DNA of 64,000 bases. Source: Xanthomonas hyacinthi. GTDB taxonomy: Bacteria; Pseudomonadota; Gammaproteobacteria; Xanthomonadales; Xanthomonadaceae. Position numbers and translations under genes: made by a program. The notes under the pieces are model-generated. The model searched no databases and was not told where the DNA came from. It was given only the letters and a program-made list of their open reading frames with translations. The stretch is taken from NCBI RefSeq assembly GCF_009769165.1, contig NZ_CP043476.1:3603001-3667000 (forward strand). Reading direction: 5' to 3'. Below are positions 18,278 to 27,523 of the stretch, piece by piece (position 1 is the first letter of the stretch; every line of letters begins with the position of its first letter).

Positions 18278-20401
18278 TTACCAGATCACGACCTGCCTGT
18301 CGCCGGCGCGCACCATCGGCGAGCCGGCCTTGCACTGGAACGCGGCGGCGAAGGCCGGCAGGTTCGACGGCGCGCCCATCGCGCGGAACTGCGCCGGGGC
18401 GTGCGGATCGGTGGCCAGGCGCACCATCGCGTTCTGCGGGGTGTACTTGGTGCGCCACACGGTGGCCCAGTTGAGGAAGAAGTTCTGGTCGCGGGTCATG
18501 CCGCCGACCTTCGGATCGTCCTTGCCCGCGGTGGCCTTCTTCATCGCGTCGTAGGCGGTGGACAGGCCGCCCAGGTCGGCGATGTTCTCGCCCAGGGTCA
18601 GCTTGCCGTTGACCGGCTTGCCGTCCACCTTGTAGGCGTCGAACTGCTTGACCAGCTTGCCGGTGAGCGCGGCGAAGTTCTTGGCGTCGGCCGGCGTCCA
18701 CCAGTTCTCGAAGTTGCCGGTCGGCCCGAAGCGCGCGCCCTGGTCGTCGTAGCCGTGGGTCATCTCGTGGCCGATCACCGCGCCGATGCCGCCGAAGTTG
18801 AACGCGTCGTCGGCAGTGGGATCGAAGAACGGCGGCTGCAGGATCGCGGCCGGGAACACGATCTCGTTCTGCAGCGGGTTGTAGTAGGCGTTGACCGTCT
18901 GCGGGGTCATGCCCCATTCGGTCTTGTCCACCGGCTTGCCGATCTTGCCCAGGTTGTACGTGTAGTTGAACGCGGTGGCGGCGCGCACGTTGTCCAGGTA
19001 GCTGTCGCGCTGGGTGCGCAGGCCGCTGTAGTCGCGCCACTTGTCCGGGTAGCCGATCTTCGGGGTGAAGGTCTCCCACTTGGCGATCGCCTTGGCCTTG
19101 GTCTCCGGGCTCATCCAGGTGACGTTCTCGATGCGCGCCTTCAGCGCCTGGCGCAGGTTGTCCACCAGCTGCTGCATCGTGGCCTTGGCGTCGGCCGAGA
19201 AGGCGACCTTGACGTACATCTGGCCCATCGCCTCGCCGGCGCCGTCCTCGATGCTGCCGAGCACGCGCTTCCAGCGCGGCTTGATCTCGGCCTGGCCGTT
19301 GAGTTCCTTGCCGTAGAACGCGAAGCTCTCCTGCGCGAACGCATCGCTCAGGTACGGCGCGGCGCTGTCGACGGTGTGGAAGCGCAGGTAGGCGCGCCAC
19401 ACCGACGCATCGGTGTCGCCCAGCGCCTTGCTCACTTCCTGGTGGAACGCCGGGATCGCCAGCGAGAACGTCTCCGGCACCGCCACGCCCTGCGATTCGA
19501 AGAACTTGGTCCACGGGAAGTTCGGGGTCAGCTTGTCGGCTGCGGCCGGGGCGATCGGGTTGTAGGCCAGCTCGGCGTCGCGCGACATCTGTTCGCTGGA
19601 CTTGGAGACCTTGGCCAGGCGCGTTTCCAGCGCCACCACGTCCTTGGACTGCGTGGCCGCAGCGGCGGCCGGCAGCCCGGACAGCTCCAGCACCTTGGCC
19701 ACGTGCACCTGGTAGGCGTTGAGCTTGTCCTTCTTGTCGGCGTCGAAGTAGTAGCCGCGGTCGGGCAGGCCCAGGCCGCCCTGCATCGCGTAGGCCATGT
19801 TCATCGAGGAGTTCTTGAAGTCGGCCTCGGCGCCGAAGCCGAACAGGCCGTTCTCGCCCTTGGCCGCGCTCTGGCGCAGATATTCGGCCACCGCCGGGCC
19901 GTCCTTGAGGCCGTCGATCGCGGCCAGGTCGGCCTTCAGCGGCGCGATGCCCTGCGCGTTGACCTTGGCTTCGTCCATGCCCGAGGCCCAGAAATCGCCG
20001 ACGATCTTGTCCACGCCTTGCGCGTTGGCCGCCGCGGCGGCCTGTTCGGCCAGCTGGTGCTGCACGGCGACCGAGCGCTCGTCCAGGATCGAGAACGCGC
20101 CCCAGCTGCTGCGGTCCTTGGGGATTTCGTTGGCGGCCAGCCACTTGCCGTTGACGTAGCCGGCGAAGTCGCTGCAGGCGTCCTTGCTTGGGTCCAGGTC
20201 GTTGGCGCTGAAGGCGTTGTAGGGCGGCAGCTTGCTGGTGTCGAGCTTCAGCTCGGCCGGCGCGGCGGCAGGCGCAGGCGCGGCGGCCTCGGTCTTGGCG
20301 GTGTCGGCGGCGGGCGCTGCCGCCTCGGGCTTGCTGCAGCCGCTCAGGGCGGCGCTCACGGCCAGGGTCAACAGCAGCATCTGGGGATTGCGAAAGGTCA
20401 C
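18278..20401 (-). CDS. M13-family zinc metallopeptidase lipoprotein
   Basis: A 707-residue neprilysin/PepO-like endopeptidase. The lipobox LSGC follows a hydrophobic signal, so the enzyme is probably anchored and faces the periplasm. The active site is intact: NAYYNP, then HEMTH at residues 545-549, and ENIADLGG carrying the third zinc ligand. The GTG at 20401 is chosen because GGAG stands 7 nt before it and the signal peptide starts there; ATG codons upstream would bury the signal. It is the functional partner of the divergent paralogue downstream. Confidence 0.9.
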   Translation of the reverse strand: MTFRNPQMLLLTLAVSAALSGCSKPEAAAPAADTAKTEAAAPAPAAAPAELKLDTSKLPPYNAFSANDLDPSKDACSDFAGYVNGKWLAANEIPKDRSSWGAFSILDERSVAVQHQLAEQAAAAANAQGVDKIVGDFWASGMDEAKVNAQGIAPLKADLAAIDGLKDGPAVAEYLRQSAAKGENGLFGFGAEADFKNSSMNMAYAMQGGLGLPDRGYYFDADKKDKLNAYQVHVAKVLELSGLPAAAAATQSKDVVALETRLAKVSKSSEQMSRDAELAYNPIAPAAADKLTPNFPWTKFFESQGVAVPETFSLAIPAFHQEVSKALGDTDASVWRAYLRFHTVDSAAPYLSDAFAQESFAFYGKELNGQAEIKPRWKRVLGSIEDGAGEAMGQMYVKVAFSADAKATMQQLVDNLRQALKARIENVTWMSPETKAKAIAKWETFTPKIGYPDKWRDYSGLRTQRDSYLDNVRAATAFNYTYNLGKIGKPVDKTEWGMTPQTVNAYYNPLQNEIVFPAAILQPPFFDPTADDAFNFGGIGAVIGHEMTHGYDDQGARFGPTGNFENWWTPADAKNFAALTGKLVKQFDAYKVDGKPVNGKLTLGENIADLGGLSTAYDAMKKATAGKDDPKVGGMTRDQNFFLNWATVWRTKYTPQNAMVRLATDPHAPAQFRAMGAPSNLPAFAAAFQCKAGSPMVRAGDRQVVIW

Positions 20402-20574
20402 AAGGAAGCTCCAAGCCAGCATGGATACGGGATGGCCCGGATGGGCCTGGCGAGACTTTACGCCGCCGCCGGGGGTTTCAGGGGTGTCGAAGGTCATGGG
20501 CTGGGTGCTGCGGTCAGCCGGGGCGCGGCCGACTGGCCGCCGCTGCGCCGCGCGCGCAGGCCAGCGCACCCCTT

Positions 20575-20725
20575 TTCCCACCGGGACCATGGCCCCCTTT
20601 TCGGGGGAAGGTGGCCCGCAGGGCCGGATGAGGGTGCGGGCGAAGCCTCGTGCACCCAATTCCACGAGACGCTTCGCGCCGGACCCTCACCCCAACCCCT
20701 CTCCCGGGGGGAGAGGGGCTTTATG
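20575..20725. repeat. Composite inverted-repeat element upstream of the oxidoreductase
   Basis: The stretch contains complementary blocks: ccggatgagggtgcgggcgaagc with ctcgtg on the left, and cacgag, cgcttcgcg, cggaccctcaccc on the right. It then ends in aacccctctccc / gggagagggg. This arrangement is a common xanthomonad intergenic element and would fold into a long hairpin. The 20402-20782 interval holds no gene. Confidence 0.7.
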
Positions 20726-20782
20726 GTTTGCCGCTACAGGGATATGCGGGCTCTTGCGAGGGACTCGCATACTATCTGCACG

Positions 20783-22375
20783 ATGAAGCGCGAACCGTCC
20801 TGCGATGCCCTGATCGTCGGCGCCGGCCACAACGGCCTGGTCTGCGCCGCCTACCTGGCCCGCGCCGGCTGGAAGGTCACGGTGCTGGAGCGGCGCGGCG
20901 TGGTCGGCGGCGCCGCGGTCACCGAGGAATTCCACCCGGGCTTCCGCAATTCGGTGGCGTCCTACACGGTGTCGCTGCTGCAGCCGAAGGTGATCGCAGA
21001 TCTCGACTTGGCCGCGCACGGCCTGCGCATCGTGCCGCGCCGCTGCAACAACTTCGTGCCGCTGCCCGACGACCGCTACCTGCTGGCCGGCGCCGGCATC
21101 ACCCAGGCGCAGGTGGCGAAGTTCTCCGCCCGCGACGCCGAGCGCCTGCCGGCCTACGCAGCGCGGCTGGAACGCATCGCCGACGTGCTGCGCGCGCTGG
21201 CGTTGCAGCCGCCGCCGAACGTCACCGATGGCGGCTGGGCGCAGGCGCTGTCGCAACTGCTGCGCGCCGGCCGCCTCGGCCGCCGCCTGCATGCGCTCGA
21301 CCCCGGCCTGCGCCAGGAGCTGCTGGACCTGTTCACCATCTCCGCCGCCGACTACCTGGAGCGTTGGTTCGAGAGCGACCCGGTCAAGGCCTTGTTCGGC
21401 TTCGACGGCATCGTCGGCAACTACGCCAGCCCGTACACGCCGGGCTCGGCCTACGTGCTGCTGCACCACGTGTTCGGCGAGAGCAACGGGGTCAAGGGCG
21501 CCTGGGGCCACGCGCTCGGCGGCATGGGCGCGATCACCCAGGCGATGGCCAAGGCGGCGACCGCCGCCGGCGCGCAGATCCGCACCGACGCCGGCGTGCG
21601 CGAGATCCTGGTCGAGGACGGGCGCGCGGTCGGCGTGGTCACCGAACGCGGCGAGCGCCTGCAGGCGCGGCGCGTCGTCGCCAACGTCAATCCCAAGCTG
21701 CTGTACGAGGGCCTGCTCGATCCGGCGCACGTCCCCGCCGCCACCCGCGAGCGCATGGCGCAGTGGCGCTGCGGCTCGGGCACGTTCCGGATGAACGTGG
21801 CGCTGTCGCGATTGCCGGAATTCCGCGCATTGCCGGGGCCGGGCGACCACCTCACCGCCGGCATCATCCTGGCGCCGAGCCTGGACTACATGGACCGCGC
21901 CTACCGCGATGCGCGCGACCACGGCTGGTCGCGCGAACCCATCGTCGAACTGCTGATCCCGAGCACGCTGGACGACTCGCTGGCGCCGCCCGGCCAGCAC
22001 GTGGCCAGCCTGTTCTGCCAGCATGTGGCGCCGCAGCTGGCGGACGGGCGCAGCTGGGACGCGCATCGCGACGAGGTCGCCGAGCGGATGATCGCCACCG
22101 TCGAACGCTACGCACCGGGCTTCGCCGCCTCGGTGCTGGGCCAGCAGGCGCTGACCCCGCTGGATCTGGAACGCACCTTCGGGCTGATCGGCGGCGACAT
22201 CTTCCACGGCGCGCTGAGCCTCAACCAATTGTTCAGCGCGCGCCCGATGCTCGGCCAGGCCAACTACCGCGGCGCGATTCCCGGCCTGTACCTGTGCGGT
22301 TCCGGGACTCATCCGGGTGGCGGCGTGACCGGCGCGCCCGGGCACAATGCGGCGATGGCGCTGCTGGGTCGCTGA
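20783..22375 (+). CDS. FAD-dependent oxidoreductase (phytoene-desaturase/PYROXD2-like)
   Basis: A 530-residue flavoprotein. The N-terminal dinucleotide-binding motif GAGHNGLVCAAYLARAG is followed by the acidic strand end LERR and VVGGAAVTEEFHPGF. The C-terminal flavin motif is LYLCGSGTHPGGGVTGAPG, as in the carotenoid-desaturase-related family that includes human PYROXD2. The ATG at 20783 sits right at the start of the Rossmann fold. It is monocistronic, and no carotenoid genes adjoin, so the substrate is unknown. Confidence 0.88.
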   Translation: MKREPSCDALIVGAGHNGLVCAAYLARAGWKVTVLERRGVVGGAAVTEEFHPGFRNSVASYTVSLLQPKVIADLDLAAHGLRIVPRRCNNFVPLPDDRYLLAGAGITQAQVAKFSARDAERLPAYAARLERIADVLRALALQPPPNVTDGGWAQALSQLLRAGRLGRRLHALDPGLRQELLDLFTISAADYLERWFESDPVKALFGFDGIVGNYASPYTPGSAYVLLHHVFGESNGVKGAWGHALGGMGAITQAMAKAATAAGAQIRTDAGVREILVEDGRAVGVVTERGERLQARRVVANVNPKLLYEGLLDPAHVPAATRERMAQWRCGSGTFRMNVALSRLPEFRALPGPGDHLTAGIILAPSLDYMDRAYRDARDHGWSREPIVELLIPSTLDDSLAPPGQHVASLFCQHVAPQLADGRSWDAHRDEVAERMIATVERYAPGFAASVLGQQALTPLDLERTFGLIGGDIFHGALSLNQLFSARPMLGQANYRGAIPGLYLCGSGTHPGGGVTGAPGHNAAMALLGR

Positions 22376-22593
22376 GGCTTGCGTATGTATAAGGGACGGC
22401 GCGCGGTGAAGAAGGGGGCGAGCATTGCCCGCGTTTCCCTGGACATCGGCGGTGAAGGCAATGCCGGCGCTTACGCCGCGGTGCGCGAAAAACCTCCTTC
22501 CCGGAGCGGTTCAAACGCATGGCGACGGGGACTGCGATGACGCCTATTTCTTCCTCAAGATCCGTTGTCTTCTCCGGATTTGGGTGGAGAACC

Positions 22594-22622
22594 ACAAAAA
22601 AGCCCACCCTCGCGGGTGGGCG
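22594..22622 (-). terminator. Terminator of the TonB-dependent receptor gene
   Basis: The 8-bp stem gcccaccc/gggtgggc with a 4-nt loop is followed on the minus strand by TTTTTT, just after the receptor stop. The rest of 22376-22593 shows nothing recognisable. Confidence 0.9.
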
Positions 22623-22643
22623 TCGGTGTCGCGTGATGCGTTG

Positions 22644-25497
22644 TTACTTGCCGAACGCGTATCGCATTTCCAGGTAGTACGCGCGGCCGTACACGTCGAA
22701 GTTGTACGCGTTGTACGGCGAGCTCGAGCTGCCCGGGTAGGAGGCGTCGAAGGGCGGCATCTTGTTGAACACGTTGTTCACCATCAGCGACAGCTCCATG
22801 CCCTCGAACGCCGTGTAGGCGATGCTGGCGTTGTGGACGATGTGCGACGGCAGCTTGCCGGCGCGCGCTGCCTCGTCATCATTCTGGCTGAAGTTGGCCG
22901 CCGCGTAGTTCGGGGTCTTGTCGAACCAGGTGGCGTACCAGGTGGTCGAGACGTCGCCGATCTTCCACGTCAGCGAGGCATCGGCCTTGCGCTTGGGGTC
23001 CGTGCTCCAGTGCGGATCGTCGAGCAGGTCGACCGGCTCGTCTCCCGCGTACTGCACGTACTTGTGGCGCAGGTTTTCGCTGTAGCTGACAACGGTGCTC
23101 AGATCGCCCCAGCGGCCGAAGTCGTAGCCGTAGCGGAACGAGGCGGTCGCTGCTTCCAGCTTCTGGTTGGAAACGTTGATCTTCGGCGTGGAGATGCCGA
23201 CCAGTTCCCCGAACGCATCGCGCTGGACCTGGGACATCACCTGGACGCACAGCGACGAGTCGATATCGTCGATGCCGGCCCGGCAACGATAGTCCTGCAG
23301 GCTCAGTGCGTCGGCGCTCTGCTGGGTGACTTCATCGCGGATGTTCCAGTTGAGGTAGTCGACGGTCAGCGCCATGCGGTCGAGCGGCGACCACACCAAG
23401 CCGGCGCTCCACACGTCGGCGTTGATCGGCTTCAGGCCGAGGTTGCCGGACTGGGTGCCGAAGAATTGTGCGCTGGAATACTGCTCCGGACAGTTGTCGG
23501 TGTTGCCGGGCAGGTAGTCGCGCTGTGCGCACTGGTAGTAGTCCACGACCGAACTGTAGTAGCCACTGGGGCCCTGGTACTGGTCCGACAGCGTCGGCGC
23601 ACGGAACGCGGTGCCGTACTTGCCGCGCAGCAGCAGCGACTGGAACGGGCGGTATTCCATGCCGATGCTGTAAGTCGGCTTGTCGACGGTGCTGCCGCCG
23701 GCCTTGAACGCGTCATAGCGGCCGGCCAGGGTGATGGTCAGCGGTGCGAACACCGGCAGGCGCAGTTCCGAGGTCAGCGCGTAGCGGTCGCGATCGCCGC
23801 CGCCGGTCACCGAGGTCAGGCCCCACACTTCGCCGTTGAGAATTTCCGGCGCCGGATCGTAGTTCCACTTCTGCCTGCCGTATTCGCCGACCACGGCCAG
23901 GCCCGCATCGCCGCCGGGCAGGCCGAACAGCCCGGCGTTGGTCAGCTGCAGGCGCAGCATGCCGTCGGAGGTCTTGCTCTTGTTGGTGGCATGGCCGGTG
24001 AAGCTGGCGAATTCATCTGGCGTGATGGGCTGGTAGAAAGCCCCGTAGTTCGGAGAATAAGCGGGATAGCCGGAGACCGTGCCCTGCTGCGGGCCGAGCA
24101 CCCTGTCGATGAAGAACTGATCGATCTCATCTGCGAAGCGGACGAAGTTCCTTTCCTGCAACTCGTACTGGGTGTAAGTCACGCCGGCGTCGTAATCCCA
24201 GCTCGACTGGCCAAGCGTACCCTGCGCGCCGAACGTGACGCGGACCGAATCGCTCTTGTCGCGGCTCATCGTGTCGTCGAAACCGTTGATGCCGACTTCT
24301 TCCGGTGCGAACGACCGCTGCAGATTAACCAACTGACGCAAGCCGGTATCGTAGTAATAGCCGAAGTCCGCCGAGGTGCCCCACCACAGGAAGTTGGAGC
24401 CGGAGTGGTACTTGACTTCGTCATGCGCTGTACAGCACGTCGCCATACACTTGCACGTTATCGTTGAGGCCGAACGTACCGTGTAAATAAGCTTGAAGAG
24501 ACTTCTGACCGGCATCTAGCGTCCGGTAGCCCGGCGAGTATTTCGAGCCGCAGTAGAGACCGTCGCCGAAGCCCGGGCGATTCCGTAGTTCCATGGTGCC
24601 GCCGAACAGCCCGGCGACATTCGCGCAATTGGCCGGGTCCAGGAACTTGTAGCTGGTGGTGCGGCTGTTCACCAGGAAGTCGCGGCTGACCAGCTGCGCG
24701 GAATAACCTTGGGTATTGAACTGCTTGGTCAGATCGCGGTCATAGCCCCAGATCGGATCCTTCTCTTCGTACTGCACGCCGCCGAGCACGGAGGTGCGGC
24801 CGTCGGCGGAGCTCCAGCCGTCGGCGAAGGTCGCGCGGACGTTGCTGCCGCCACCGTCGGAGTAGCCGCCGCCGCGGATGCTGAACACCGCGCCGTCCAT
24901 CTTCTTCTTGAGGATGACGTTGATCACGCCGGCGATCGCGTCCGAGCCGTACAGCGACGACTGGCCGCCCGGCAGGATCTCGATGCGGTCGACCAGGTCG
25001 ATCGGAATGCCGCTGATGTTGTTGAAGGTGTCGCTGCCGTTGTACAGCGCCGGATAGTTCGACATCGGCCGGCCGTCGATCAGGTACTTCACATAGCCCG
25101 GCGGCAGGCCGAACAGGCTGACGGTCTTCGCGCCCTGGGTGAAGGAGCCGGAGGTCTGACCACCCTGCACGCCACCGGTCGCGAACGAACTCTTCTGCAG
25201 CACCTCGGCCACCGAGTTGAAGCCGCGGGCCTTGATGTCTTCGGCGGTGATGGTGGTGACCGGCGTGGCGGTCTCGATCTGGCTCTGCGGGATCAGCGAA
25301 CCGGTGACGGTGATCTTCTCCAGGTCGGTCGCCTTGGTGGCGGTGCTGTCCTGCGCGAAGGCGCCGAACGCGGCCGGCACCGCCGTGGCGGCCACCAGCG
25401 CCGCGCTCAGACGGCTGCGATTGAAACGATGTGTCCGCCGATCGCTTATTTCTGTCTTTACTCCTGGAAAGCCAAGAAGCAAGGCAAGCGGCGTCAT
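22644..25497 (-). pseudogene. TonB-dependent outer-membrane receptor, frameshifted
   Basis: The N-terminal frame (25497 to 24421) encodes a signal peptide, the TonB box EKITVTGS and the plug domain (SLYGSDAIAGVINVILKKK). It ends VYGDVLYSA and a stop. The C-terminal frame continues directly with HDEVKYHSGSNF and runs as a normal beta-barrel to the terminal strand YYLEMRYAFGK at 22644. The total length leaves one extra nucleotide modulo three, and only one lesion near 24422 separates the halves. Intact, it would be about 950 residues, a usual size. It is either a recent pseudogene or a sequencing error. The substrate is unknown. Confidence 0.85.
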
Positions 25498-25780
25498 GCC
25501 ACGGCGTGCGCCTTGAAGTGGTGTCGCATCCGTGCGCGGCGCAAAAACTACATGCAGTTAATCAGGAGTTATGCGCAGCCGTCGTCTGTTTCGGCGATCG
25601 CCTGCATTTGTCTGCATCCGCAAACGAATGCCTGAAGCACGGCATGTTCGGCGCCGATTTGCGCTATTGAAGGGGCGAATCGAATACGGCATTCGCTGCC
25701 TGTGCGCCTGGCTCCCCAGCAAAACGGCACGCTGCGGAGAACCGGACGCGGCCAGCGCAGACCGGCATCCGCGCCTGGCG

Positions 25781-27412
25781 CTATGCAGGCGCGGTTCCAT
25801 CCGGCTCGAGTGCTGGCCGATGGCGATCCTCCTCGGCTCTGACCGCTGCCTCGGCCTGCCATGTGCCGGCGATGATCTTGTACTGCATGCCCGCCGCCAC
25901 ACCCGCCGCTGTGTTGCTGAGCAGCGATGCGGCCGGCAAGGACAGTTCCGCCATCTCCGCGACCAGCGACAACGCGGTGCTGAGCGCGACGTTGGAGTTG
26001 ATCGCGGCGGTGCGGGCGATCGATTGATCCAGGACGCGCATGAAGTCTTCGCGTTTGCCCTTGAGCGCCGGATCCCATTGCTGCCGCGTGCCTGCCTGGT
26101 TGGCCTCTTCCTGGGTGACGTTGGTCCAGTCGGCGGCTTCCAGCAGCGTATTGATCGCCGCCTTGACCGCAGCGGAGTGCAGCAGCGTGTGGATCGAATC
26201 GGCCTTGGATAGCATCGGTGCCAGTCCGGCGAATGCCAACCTGGCCTTGTCCAGCTCCGCCGGCACGAACACTGCGCCGACGTTGTTGGCGACGACGTTG
26301 GCCATCGAGTAGAAGTGACCTGCCGCGGTGGTGTGCGCGCCGCTCACGCCGCCGTTGGTCCGTGCTGCGGTGCCGACCATGCGGAACATGGCCTGGACCG
26401 CGTCGCGTGCCAGCGCGTAGGTGGCGATCTTGATATCCGACGCGAGCAGGCGTGCGCTCATTTCGGGATGTCCCACAGCGGGACCGGCTGCGCCCATGGC
26501 GATGTTGCCGGCCACGCTGGCCAAGGCCAAGGTCGAGACCGCATCGGAATAACGGCGCTGCTCCTGCTTCTTTTCTTCGCGCTGCCGCTCCGACAGCCCG
26601 TTCCACTGCGCGGGACTGAGGTTGTGGAAGCCGCGCGCGGCGGCGTCGGGATTGCGTTGCTCGCGCTTCTGTCGCAGATGGTGCAACGCCATGGTTGCCG
26701 AACCGGTCGCCACGTGCAGGGGGATCAACACTTCCGGCGGGAGTTTGCGCAGGGCGGCGAGCAGCGCCTCGCCGCCCATTTCGCGCAGGAAGGTGGTCGT
26801 GCCGACCGCGGCGAACTGATGAATCAGATGGCCGAACGCCGCGCCCAGAAATTTGCGGTCGGCCGTGAACACGCGCAATCCGGACACTGCGCCGGATTGG
26901 GCGAAGTAGTTGAAGACGGCATCCCTGACGGTCGCCGCACCGCGTCCGATCGCGCCGGTGCCGGCATCGCACCAGTGCGGCAGGAGCTGGCGCGATTGGC
27001 TGATCTCCGGCGCGGGGTTCTGTTCGATGTCGATGTCGATGGCAACGTGGTCGCGCGCGGGTGCAAGGCCAGGGTCGGATTCGCCGTCGCTCGCCGCGGC
27101 ACTGTCCAACAGATCTTCCGGCGCGGTTGCGAACGAAGCGGCTGACCCTACGGAGCCTGGAGTGCCGGGGGACGCATCGCCATCGTCCGTGCGCCATGAC
27201 GCACTCGACGCTGAGGTTGCTTCGGAACTCGAGCGGCGGTGCGACCTGCGCGACGGCGGCAGGCCATCCAGTCCTGCTGGAAAGGGCGCTGTCGAGGAGA
27301 CAAGGCAGGCGCTGGCGTCGCCGGCGCGTTCGTTTTCCGCGCCTGCGGCATGCGCCCGCGAGGCGGACGCGGTTGCTGGCGACGGGCTGGCTGCTCGATT
27401 CAAAGTGCGCAT
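25781..27412 (-). CDS. Large unrecognised protein, candidate type III effector or translocon protein B
   Basis: A 543-residue protein without a signal peptide. Residues 1-105 are rich in Ser, Ala and Pro with almost no hydrophobic core, typical of a T3S signal region. From about 130 on it is helical, with small-residue hydrophobic stretches (SVAGNIAMGAAGPAVGHPE; ALSTALSLVAEMAELSLPAA). No enzyme motif is recognised. AAGGAAAG precedes the ATG. It lies 111 bp downstream of candidate A, in the same orientation and after the same PIP box, so probable HrpX control is inferred. No Xop family name can be assigned from sequence alone. Confidence 0.6.
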   Translation of the reverse strand: MRTLNRAASPSPATASASRAHAAGAENERAGDASACLVSSTAPFPAGLDGLPPSRRSHRRSSSEATSASSASWRTDDGDASPGTPGSVGSAASFATAPEDLLDSAAASDGESDPGLAPARDHVAIDIDIEQNPAPEISQSRQLLPHWCDAGTGAIGRGAATVRDAVFNYFAQSGAVSGLRVFTADRKFLGAAFGHLIHQFAAVGTTTFLREMGGEALLAALRKLPPEVLIPLHVATGSATMALHHLRQKREQRNPDAAARGFHNLSPAQWNGLSERQREEKKQEQRRYSDAVSTLALASVAGNIAMGAAGPAVGHPEMSARLLASDIKIATYALARDAVQAMFRMVGTAARTNGGVSGAHTTAAGHFYSMANVVANNVGAVFVPAELDKARLAFAGLAPMLSKADSIHTLLHSAAVKAAINTLLEAADWTNVTQEEANQAGTRQQWDPALKGKREDFMRVLDQSIARTAAINSNVALSTALSLVAEMAELSLPAASLLSNTAAGVAAGMQYKIIAGTWQAEAAVRAEEDRHRPALEPDGTAPA

Positions 27413-27523
27413 GGATCTTTCCTTTCCTTCGGGGGAGAGGGGCGTGGAGCGCCCGCGATTGGCACGCGACGGCCTCGACTTGGCGCCCGGCGTGCGCCAA
27501 ACCGCATGCACCGCGCGACCGGG

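Noticed and set aside
18152..22375. A 1407-codon open frame covering an M13 gene and the oxidoreductase
   Set aside because: The first 870 codons are the antisense shadow of the M13 gene. Only the part from 20783 has protein-like sequence and a flavin motif.
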